A stretch of 64,000 bases of DNA from Saccharopolyspora phatthalungensis (lineage in GTDB: Bacteria; Actinomycetota; Actinomycetes; Mycobacteriales; Pseudonocardiaceae): contig NZ_JACHIW010000002.1 in the NCBI RefSeq assembly GCF_014203395.1, forward strand, positions 62,001-126,000, read 5' to 3'. Position numbers and translations under genes: made by a program. The notes under the pieces were generated by a model. That model made no database searches. It had not been told where the DNA came from and worked only from the letters and a program-made list of their open reading frames with translations. Below, in pieces: positions 57,847 through 64,000 of this stretch (positions are counted from its first letter, which is position 1; every line of letters starts with the position of its first letter).

Positions 57847-57854
57847 GGGCTCCC

Positions 57855-57871
57855 GGTTGGGAACACCAACC
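57855..57871. terminator. short hairpin between convergent regulator and P450 genes
   Basis: GGTTGG-GAACA-CCAACC, a six-base stem nine bases after the second regulator's stop and 32 bases past the P450 stop on the other strand. It is weak and may act in both directions. Confidence 0.45.
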
Positions 57872-57903
57872 TTCCGCCCATACCGGCACAACCACTCGCA
57901 TCG

Positions 57904-59097
57904 TCAGGGCTTCGGCACCGATACGACCATGCCGCGCAGTTCGTAGCCACCGATCGCGTCGTTGAACGAGACCTTCGGCGGCTTTACCAATCGGATGTAG
58001 GGCATCGCGAACAGCTTCCGGAGGAACACGTCGGTCTCCAGGATCGCGACGTTCGCGCCCGGGCACTTGTGCGCGCCGTCCCCAAAGGACAGTCCTGGGC
58101 CGAAGGCGTCGTTGAGGGGGCGGCCGGGACAAATGGAAAGCGGCTTTTCGCCCATCGCCTGCGGATCGGTGTTCGTCGCGCTGACCTGAATGTCGATCAG
58201 CTCGCCGGGCGGGACGGTGACCGTATCGTTGCCTCCGTTCGGCAGCTCGACGGGTGCCGTGGTGCGCCGCTTGAGGTGCCCGACGACCGGTTCCAGCCGC
58301 AGCAGTTCGTGCAGGATCGCGAGACGGTCGCGCTCCTCGGCGGCGCGGTAGCGAGTCAGCAGCTGGCCGTCGGTGAACAGGTGCCACGCGGCGAGGTTGA
58401 CGAACTCGCGGGTGGTGACCATGCCCGCGGCGGCGAAGGTGACGCACTCGCCGAGGATCTCGGCGGACGAGCAGCCCTCATCGAGCAGATGCGAGATCAG
58501 GTCGTCGCGGCGCTGCGCGCGGCGCGCGCGGACGGCCGGCCGGACGTCGGCGAAGTAGATCCCGGAAAAATTGGTGGCCTGCCGCCACACCCAGTAAAGC
58601 CCGTTGAGGCTGGTGAAGCCCGGTTCCCCGAATTCTTCGGGGAAGAATCGCTCCAGCCGTCGCGCGAGACCCGGGCGGCTTTCGGTCAGCCCGATCACCG
58701 CGCGCGCCACCTCGACGGCGAGGGTGAAGCTCAGCTCCGAAAGCTCCGCCTGCCCGGCGCCCCGCAGCTTGTCCAACTGTGCGTCAGCCACCCGTTCCAT
58801 GAGCCCGCGGTAGCTCTCGTCCACCCGGCGCGGGGTGAAGTACTTGGCGGTCTGCCGCCGGTGCTCGCGGTGCTCCGGCCCGTCCCGGTACAGCACCGGT
58901 CGCCGGAACTTGGCGGGCATCTTCTCGAACGTCTCCACGCCGAGCCCGGCCTGAACGGTGTCGGTACTGCGCAAGGCGGTGCGGGCGGCGGCGTAGCCGC
59001 GGACCGTCCAGACGCCGTCGGAACCACGGCTGACCGGGCAACCGCCCTCGGCTTCGCCCCGATCTATCTTGCGTGCGTTCGTCCCGTCGGTCGGCAT
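57904..59097 (-). CDS. cytochrome P450
   Basis: A 397-residue soluble bacterial P450. ExxR is Glu264-Arg267 (ELLR), the haem loop is FGDGAHKCPG with ligand Cys345, and the I-helix has AAAGMVTTREF with Thr228/229 for oxygen activation. The N-terminus QAGLGVETFEK and RDGPEHREHRRQTAKYFTPR (about 71-90) are typical. ATG 59097 follows GGAAAGGA. No ferredoxin or reductase gene is adjacent. It is an orphan, 34 kb from the polyketide genes, so pathway membership is not indicated. Substrate unknown. Confidence 0.94.
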   Translation of the reverse strand: MPTDGTNARKIDRGEAEGGCPVSRGSDGVWTVRGYAAARTALRSTDTVQAGLGVETFEKMPAKFRRPVLYRDGPEHREHRRQTAKYFTPRRVDESYRGLMERVADAQLDKLRGAGQAELSELSFTLAVEVARAVIGLTESRPGLARRLERFFPEEFGEPGFTSLNGLYWVWRQATNFSGIYFADVRPAVRARRAQRRDDLISHLLDEGCSSAEILGECVTFAAAGMVTTREFVNLAAWHLFTDGQLLTRYRAAEERDRLAILHELLRLEPVVGHLKRRTTAPVELPNGGNDTVTVPPGELIDIQVSATNTDPQAMGEKPLSICPGRPLNDAFGPGLSFGDGAHKCPGANVAILETDVFLRKLFAMPYIRLVKPPKVSFNDAIGGYELRGMVVSVPKP

Positions 59098-59342
59098 CGC
59101 GGACCGGTCCTTTCCACGGCGTGGTGGTCGAGCATGATCCACTTCTTCTAGCAGGCCGGACCGCGCGGCGCAGCGGTCGGTATCGGTTCGTAGCGGAAAC
59201 TTCACCGGCGACACCTGGCGACCGGGGGATTTCCGTCGGTCACCGGGAGCGGCGGCCGGATGCGCGGAGTTCGGGCCGCGCCGGGCCGTTGTGAGTCACC
59301 TAATAGAATGACCGCGATGTCGGTCCTGAGGAGTTTCGCACC

Positions 59343-60830
59343 GTGAAGTGGCAGTTCGGTCCTTACCTGGTGGAAGGATTGATCGCGCGGGGTGGGATGG
59401 GGGAGATCCTCCGCGCGTACGACACCCGCCACGACCGCGTCGTAGCCCTCAAATTGCTGGCCCAGCACCTGGCCGCCGATGATGAGTTCCGGGACCGCTT
59501 CAAGCGCGAGGCGCACGCGGCCGGACGTCTCCGCGAGCCGCACGTGATCCCGATCCACGCCTACGGCGAGATCGACGGCCGGCTCTACCTGGACATGCGG
59601 CTGGTCGAGGGAAGTGACGTCGGCTCCCTGCTCGCCGCCAACGGCCCGATGAGCCCGGCGGACGCGGTGGCGGTGCTGGAACAGATCGCGCAGGCGTTGG
59701 ACGCCGCGCACGAAGAAGGTCTGGTGCACCGGGACGTCAAGCCGTCCAACATCCTGGTCGGCCACAGCGGATTCGCCTACCTCGTCGATTTCGGCATCGC
59801 TGCTTCGCTGCGGGCCACCGCGTCGCTGACCTCCACCGGCTATACCGTCGGCACGCTCGCCTACATGGCGCCGGAGCGGTTCGACGACGGTCCGGTCGAC
59901 CACCGGGTGGACGTGTACTCCCTGGCCTGCGTGCTGTACCAGTGCCTGACCGGCGCGAAGCCGTTCGGCGGAGACACGGCCGCGGCGTTGATCAACGCGC
60001 ACCTTAACCAACCGCCGCCGGTGCCGACGACCGTGCGCGGCGACATCCCGCGCGAGTTCGACCACATCGTCGCGCGTGGCATGGCGAAGAACCCCGCCGA
60101 TCGCTTCTCCAGCGCCGGTGACTTGGCCCGGGCCGCACGCCAGGCATTGACCAGCGTCACCGCGATCCCGGCGCGATTCGCGCCGATGCCGACGGAGCGC
60201 AAGCGCAACGGCAAGCCCGCACGCTGGGTTTACCTGCTGGCCGGAGTCGGCGTGGTCGCGGCGGTGGCCGCGGTGACGGCATTCGCGACGACGATGCGCG
60301 ACGAGCCGGGGCAAGCGATCCCGGCCGACGGCTCGGGGCCGCTGCGGGAGGACACGACCTCGGTGTTGCCGGCACCGACTTCGCAGCCTTCCAGCGCGCC
60401 GCTGGCCCCGCCCGCGCCACCGTCGACCACACCGGCTCAGCCGCCGGTGCGGGAGACCTCAATGCAGGCGCCCGAACCCCTGGAACCGCCCCAAGACCCG
60501 GAGACACCACCCGCCAAGCCCGCGCAGACCAAGTGGTGCCAGTCGATCACCTTCGACGGTGCTGAGCGGGGCACGGGCTGTTTCGAGGCGATCGGTGACC
60601 ACCTGTTCGCGCAGGACACCAAGGCGGACGGCATGTGGATCAAGACCGTGGCCGAGACCGACTACGGCCGGGTCGAGGAGTGCAAGGACGGCAACAGCGA
60701 AGGCGGACCGGTCGACTGCAACCTGGACCTGAGCGAGAAGGGCCGCGTCCACTTCAAGATCGAGCTTTGGGACGCGAAGACCAAGATCAGCGACACCGCC
60801 TGGTCCAAGTTCGTTCCGATCGGCCAGTAG
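59343..60830 (+). CDS. membrane Ser/Thr protein kinase with extracytoplasmic sensor
   Basis: A 495-residue kinase. The Hanks domain covers about residues 5-270: ARGGMGEI loop, Lys37 in VVALKLL, HRDVKPSN (129-136), DFGIAAS (149-155) and APERF (176-180). One span at about 295-317, then a Pro/Thr-rich linker to about 400, then an extracytoplasmic domain with several Cys (KWCQSITFDGAERGTGCFE) that may form disulfides. GTG 59343 follows GAGGAG at about a dozen bases. The lack of PASTA repeats sets it apart from PknB. Signal and targets unknown. Confidence 0.93.
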   Translation: MKWQFGPYLVEGLIARGGMGEILRAYDTRHDRVVALKLLAQHLAADDEFRDRFKREAHAAGRLREPHVIPIHAYGEIDGRLYLDMRLVEGSDVGSLLAANGPMSPADAVAVLEQIAQALDAAHEEGLVHRDVKPSNILVGHSGFAYLVDFGIAASLRATASLTSTGYTVGTLAYMAPERFDDGPVDHRVDVYSLACVLYQCLTGAKPFGGDTAAALINAHLNQPPPVPTTVRGDIPREFDHIVARGMAKNPADRFSSAGDLARAARQALTSVTAIPARFAPMPTERKRNGKPARWVYLLAGVGVVAAVAAVTAFATTMRDEPGQAIPADGSGPLREDTTSVLPAPTSQPSSAPLAPPAPPSTTPAQPPVRETSMQAPEPLEPPQDPETPPAKPAQTKWCQSITFDGAERGTGCFEAIGDHLFAQDTKADGMWIKTVAETDYGRVEECKDGNSEGGPVDCNLDLSEKGRVHFKIELWDAKTKISDTAWSKFVPIGQ

Positions 60831-60898
60831 TCATAGTGCTGGGGTAATGGTCGGTTGCGCGCGCGAAAACGCCGCCGGCTCCGCACCGAGACCGCCGA

Positions 60899-60910
60899 TT
60901 TCGCGCGAAA
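60899..60910. promoter_or_regulatory. palindrome and repeated GCGCGAAAACGCC box
   Basis: TTTCGCGCGAAA is a perfect palindrome. GCGCGAAAACGCC occurs at 60861-60873 and again at 60903-60915, overlapping it. Both are in the 279-base gap between the kinase stop and the membrane protein start. They could be an operator for the downstream gene or part of a terminator. Confidence 0.4.
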
Positions 60911-61109
60911 ACGCCAACCCCGCCGCGTGATCTGGCCGACCGAGATGGTGCGGGCCGGACGCGCAGGAAACACGCGCCGAGGTACGCCGAGCTGCGTACG
61001 GCCGGAGTCGATTGCGGCCCGATGCGCTGATCGGGGGAACTCGGCGACCGTTGGTGCCGCGGCGCACGGACGATCCGGCGTCGATCCGTGAGCCGATCGG
61101 GAGGCCATC

Positions 61110-61724
61110 GTGTCGAACCGGCCAGCAGCGACCAAGCGCGGCACTCGCCGCCTTTCGCCGGGTGCCTACAAGTTGTGCAGCACCATTCATCTCGTCGTCG
61201 CGGGTTCGTGGCTGGGCGTCACGGCGGGCAAGCTGATTCTCGGCCTGGCCGCCGTGCTGACCGCAGCCCCGCCGCGCGCGCAAAGCCTGTATCTGGCCAT
61301 GGACGCGATCGACATCGCGTTTCCGCCGTTGGCCATCGCCACGCTCGTCTCCGGCATCGCGCTCGCGCTGGGCACCAAGTGGGGCCTGCTGCGGCATTAC
61401 TGGGTGGTGACGAAGCTGGTGCTGACCGTCGCGGTGATCGTGACCGCGGTCCAGCTTGAGGACAGCTACGTGCGCCGCGCCGTGCCCGCCCTGGAATGGC
61501 GCGGCGACGGCACGTTCTTCGGTGCACAACCGTGGTCGGCCGGTCTCCTGCTCGCCCTGCCCGTGCTCCACCTGGGCATGCTGCTGGTTGCGACGGTGGT
61601 GTCGGTGTACAAGCCGTGGGGCAAGACCCGCCGGGCGGGGCGTGCACTAGCCGGGACCAGTCTCAGTGCCACGGCCGCTGAGCAGACGGCGCACGATGTT
61701 CAGTCGGCCAAGCCCGACTGGTAG
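61110..61724 (+). CDS. DUF2269-like membrane protein
   Basis: A 204-residue integral membrane protein with about four spans: IHLVVAGSWLGVTAGKLILG, IDIAFPPLAIATLVSGIALAL, LLRHYWVVTKLVLTVAVIVT and SAGLLLALPVLHLGMLLVAT. The first span with a His and the pattern of spans fit the DUF2269 group, often annotated as putative copper-resistance or oxidase-related. GTG 61110 follows GGGAGGCC. Its end overlaps the 3-prime end of the convergent response regulator gene by 25 bases. Function unknown. Confidence 0.8.
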   Translation: MSNRPAATKRGTRRLSPGAYKLCSTIHLVVAGSWLGVTAGKLILGLAAVLTAAPPRAQSLYLAMDAIDIAFPPLAIATLVSGIALALGTKWGLLRHYWVVTKLVLTVAVIVTAVQLEDSYVRRAVPALEWRGDGTFFGAQPWSAGLLLALPVLHLGMLLVATVVSVYKPWGKTRRAGRALAGTSLSATAAEQTAHDVQSAKPDW

Positions 61725-62353
61725 GCGAATACGACGAGCTGGGCGCGGTCCCGCGCGCCCAGCTTGATCATCGCCCGGCTGACGTGGGTGCGCGCCGTGG
61801 CCGGGCTGACCACCAGGCGTTCGGCGATCTCCTCGTTGTTCAAGCCTTCCGCGACCAGGCCGAGCACCTCCCGCTCCCGTTCGGTGAGCGTGTGCAGCTG
61901 CGGGTGCGGTCGGCGCGATCGCGGCGTCATCGACACGAACTCGCGGACCAGCTGCCTGGTCGCCGACGGCGCCAGCAGCGCGTCCCCGCCGGCCACCAGC
62001 CGGATCGCCCGCAGCAGGTCGACCGGCTTGGTGTCCTTGAGCAGGAACCCGCTGGCTCCGCCGCGCAGCGCGGTGAAGACGTACTCGTCAACCTCGAAGG
62101 TCGTCAGCACGATCACCTTCGTGTCCGGCAGGTCGGGGTCCGCGGTGATCCGCCGGGTCGCCTCCAACCCGTCGACCCCGGCCATCCGCACGTCCATCAG
62201 GATCACGTCGGGCCGGTGCTCGCGCGCCGCGGCCACCGCCGCCAGTCCGTCCGCGGCTTCGCCGACGCAGGTCAGGTCGTCCTCGTTGTCAATGAGGGTG
62301 CGCAGTCCGATGCGAACCAGGTCCTGGTCGTCAACGATCAACACGCTGATCAT
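61700..62353 (-). CDS. NarL/LuxR-type response regulator
   Basis: A 217-residue two-component regulator. Receiver residues 1-120 with phospho-acceptor Asp in DVILMDVRM (about residue 54), Thr in VIVLTTFEV and Lys in FLLKDTKP. A C-terminal LuxR helix-turn-helix (LTEREREVLGLVAEGLNNEE) follows. ATG 62353 overlaps the sensor kinase stop by four bases (ATGA), so they are a cognate pair. Target genes are unknown; the convergent DUF2269-like gene is a neighbour but not an obvious target. Confidence 0.95.
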   Translation of the reverse strand: MISVLIVDDQDLVRIGLRTLIDNEDDLTCVGEAADGLAAVAAAREHRPDVILMDVRMAGVDGLEATRRITADPDLPDTKVIVLTTFEVDEYVFTALRGGASGFLLKDTKPVDLLRAIRLVAGGDALLAPSATRQLVREFVSMTPRSRRPHPQLHTLTEREREVLGLVAEGLNNEEIAERLVVSPATARTHVSRAMIKLGARDRAQLVVFAYQSGLAD

Positions 62354-63459
62354 GGGTTTCCTTCGATGGGCAGGCGGGCGTGCACTTCGAACCGGCCGTC
62401 CCCGGTGGGACCGGCGGTGAACTCGCCGCCCAGCGACGCGATGCGCTGCCGCATGCCGGGAATGCCGAGTCCGCCGCTGTCGCCCGGGGCGCCGGTGAAC
62501 GGGTTGGCGACCGTGATGACCACGGCATCGGCCGCGTAGTCGATCGTCACCGCGGCGCGTTTGTCGCTGCTGTGGCGCAGCACGTTGGTCAATGATTCCT
62601 GCAGAATCCGGTAAGCGGTCAGGTCGACCACGGCAGGCAACTCGCGCGGCTCACCGGTCGTGGCCAGCTGCACCTGCACCCCGGCTTCGCTCATCCGTTG
62701 CCGCAGGTCATCGAGCCTGGCCAGGCCCGGGGCCGGGGATTGCGCGGCGCTGCGGCGCACCACGGCAAGCGTTGCGCGCAGCTCGTCCAGCGCATCGCTG
62801 CTGGTGCGGCTGATGGCCTCCAGCGCGACCTCCGCCTGCTCGGGCTTCTTCGGCAGCACGTGCAGGGCGACTTCCGCCTGCATTTTGATCGCGGCCAGCC
62901 CGTGCCCCACGACGTCGTGCACCTCCTGCGCGATCCGCAGCCGTTCGTCGTCGACGCGTTGGCGCAGCACTTCGGCCCTGGCCCGGGACGCCGCTTCGCG
63001 TTGCTGCCGGACGACGACGCCCACCGCGAACGGCACCACCACCCACGCCGATCCCGGTATCACCCCGATCAGGTCGGCCAGCGTGGTGCTGCTGGTGAAG
63101 ACGCGGATCAGCAGCAAGCCCAGCGCGGCGAACGCGGTCGGCACCGAGGTGGCCAGCGGGCGGTGCCTGGCCACGGTGTAGACCGCGATCACCAACGCCA
63201 GCATGATCGGGCCGTAGGTGTAGCCGAGGACCAGGTACGTCGAGATGAGCGCGGCCCCGACGAGCAGCGTGAGCACCGGTTGGCGCCGCCGCAGCACCAG
63301 GACCAGACCGGCGGCCGCCGCCAGGATCAGGCCACCGGGGTCCAGCGGCCGGTGCGAGGCCGCCGCCCAGTGGTCGGCGCCCACCGTGCCGGCGATGCCG
63401 ACCAAGGTGACCACGACGGCGAGGACGGCGTCCCAGATCAGCGATCTCATCGCGCGCAT
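62350..63459 (-). CDS. sensor histidine kinase (HisKA_3 class)
   Basis: A 369-residue membrane sensor. About four to five spans in residues 10-150, no large extracytoplasmic loop, then HisKA_3 with the phospho-His in RIAQEVHDVVGHGLAAIKM and an HATPase domain with N-box ESLTNVLRHSS and GLGIPGMRQRI. This form senses signals in or near the membrane. Start ATG 63459; ATG 63450 is also possible. Operon with the NarL regulator downstream. Confidence 0.94.
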   Translation of the reverse strand: MRAMRSLIWDAVLAVVVTLVGIAGTVGADHWAAASHRPLDPGGLILAAAAGLVLVLRRRQPVLTLLVGAALISTYLVLGYTYGPIMLALVIAVYTVARHRPLATSVPTAFAALGLLLIRVFTSSTTLADLIGVIPGSAWVVVPFAVGVVVRQQREAASRARAEVLRQRVDDERLRIAQEVHDVVGHGLAAIKMQAEVALHVLPKKPEQAEVALEAISRTSSDALDELRATLAVVRRSAAQSPAPGLARLDDLRQRMSEAGVQVQLATTGEPRELPAVVDLTAYRILQESLTNVLRHSSDKRAAVTIDYAADAVVITVANPFTGAPGDSGGLGIPGMRQRIASLGGEFTAGPTGDGRFEVHARLPIEGNP

Positions 63460-63613
63460 GCTCGCAGTTTCCGCGATGCGTGCGCCGCGGAAGTCAGCCA
63501 GGGAGCGAACATGCTCCTACTCTCCTCGACGTAGGCATCGGTGCCACCCCGGCACCGTGCCCTCAAGGTACCGGCGCGCACGCGGGCTTTCGTCCACAAT
63601 AGAACGGTGGGAT

Positions 63614-64000
63614 TCACCGGCGGGGACTCGCCAGGTCGGGCAGTCGGTGGAGCCAGGCGCGGGGGCCGGGGATTTCACATTTGAGGGCGGCGACGGCCGC
63701 GGCGCGTTCAATGCTGGTCGGGACGTCGGATCCGGGTTGGCAGGCGAAGTAGCAGTAAGCGCCGTGGAACACATCGCCCGCGCCGAGGGTGTCCACCGCT
63801 TGGACGCGCGGTGGGGACACCGTTGCGAACTCGCTGCCGTGCCACCAGCGGACCGGGCCGCTGCCGTGCGTGGTGATCACGGTCGGGATGTCTTGGTCGA
63901 GCAAGGCCAGGGCGGTCTCCTCGGAGTTCGTCGTTCCGGGCACCCGGAAATCGGCGGAGGCGATGACCGCCTCGGCACGCGGCAGCAGCGGCCGCATGGT
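63614..64000 (-). CDS. PfkB-family carbohydrate kinase, C-terminal part (cut by window end)
   Basis: 129 codons of the C-terminal half, running off the right edge. The signature DTLGAGDVFHGAYCYF holds the catalytic Asp and the anion hole, preceded by PTVITTHGSGPVRWW and FRVPGTTNSEETALALL. This is the end of a ribokinase/fructokinase-like sugar kinase. The N-terminal substrate lid lies outside, so the sugar is unknown. An in-frame ATG at 63997 is an internal Met, not the start. Confidence 0.88.
   Translation of the reverse strand, partial: TMRPLLPRAEAVIASADFRVPGTTNSEETALALLDQDIPTVITTHGSGPVRWWHGSEFATVSPPRVQAVDTLGAGDVFHGAYCYFACQPGSDVPTSIERAAAVAALKCEIPGPRAWLHRLPDLASPRR

Noticed and set aside
57904..59097. 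P450 as a tailoring enzyme of the polyketide cluster
   Set aside because: It is about 40 kb from the cluster with unrelated operons between; nothing in the sequence links them.
1..64000. CRISPR array, tRNA or rRNA genes
   Set aside because: No regularly spaced direct repeats, and no tRNA cloverleaf or rRNA sequence was recognised by eye; a tRNA scan would be needed to be certain.

Overview
The window is high-GC actinomycete chromosome. Pseudonocardiales is the most likely order. The grounds are GTG starts, dense ATGA/GTGA stop-start overlaps, XRE regulators of the DUF5753 type with a DUF6879 partner, an extracytoplasmic-sensor Ser/Thr kinase, homogentisate catabolism and frequent CCACTGTGGA-type words. 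The genus is not proven by anything seen here.

Region 1 (about 0.3-17.9 kb) is a type II aromatic polyketide cluster. It holds ketosynthase alpha, chain length factor, ACP, an amidohydrolase/decarboxylase-like protein, a SnoaL-like protein, an ActIII-like C-9 ketoreductase and an ActVII-like aromatase/cyclase. Then come an acyl-CoA ligase fused in frame to an antibiotic-biosynthesis monooxygenase domain, an SDR that has lost catalytic residues, a FabL-like Y-X6-K reductase, a flavoprotein hydroxylase, a HxGTHxDxPxH cyclase-family protein, a cupin, an old-yellow-enzyme, an aldo/keto reductase without its catalytic His, an O-methyltransferase, a NmrA-like protein and an IclR regulator. Four copies of a palindrome-ended intergenic repeat sit between genes of this cluster.

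Region 2 (17.9-23.2 kb, minus strand) is one compact transcription unit: an MHS-type transporter, two SDRs, two NTF2/SnoaL-like proteins and a KstD/fumarate-reductase-like flavoprotein. It may be the tailoring wing of the polyketide cluster, or a separate uptake-and-catabolism operon under the IclR protein; the sequence does not settle this.

Region 3 (23.4-37.8 kb) is ordinary chromosome. It has a haloacid dehalogenase, a YbdK-like ligase, a zinc-finger/small protein/DUF6879/XRE module, a flavodoxin-like protein, an aldo/keto reductase, an ABC exporter with a LolA/RseB-like secreted protein, a MarR regulator, and a homogentisate operon (hmgA, a conserved unknown, fahA). An insertion sequence with perfect 14-bp ends and a CTGAG target duplication sits exactly at the fahA stop codon. 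After it comes a DUF899 gene frameshifted by a 16-bp tandem duplication.

Region 4 (40.4-51.0 kb) is a beta-glucoside/beta-glucan utilisation locus: a secreted GH3, a sugar ABC importer, a ROK repressor, a sodium:solute symporter with a small membrane partner, and a secreted GH30. Three copies of the same dyad, ATGTTG-N7-CAACAT, lie in front of the transport and hydrolase genes and are probable operators of the ROK repressor.

Region 5 (51.0-64.0 kb) holds an arsenic operon (arsI divergent from arsR-acr3-arsC, with a long dyad over the arsR start), a protein made of three HGT/CxCxxC repeats, two coupled unknown genes, two tandemly duplicated XRE regulators that each carry the same dyad operator and share an almost identical 3-prime end, a cytochrome P450, a Ser/Thr kinase, a small membrane protein, a NarL/histidine kinase pair and the end of a PfkB kinase.
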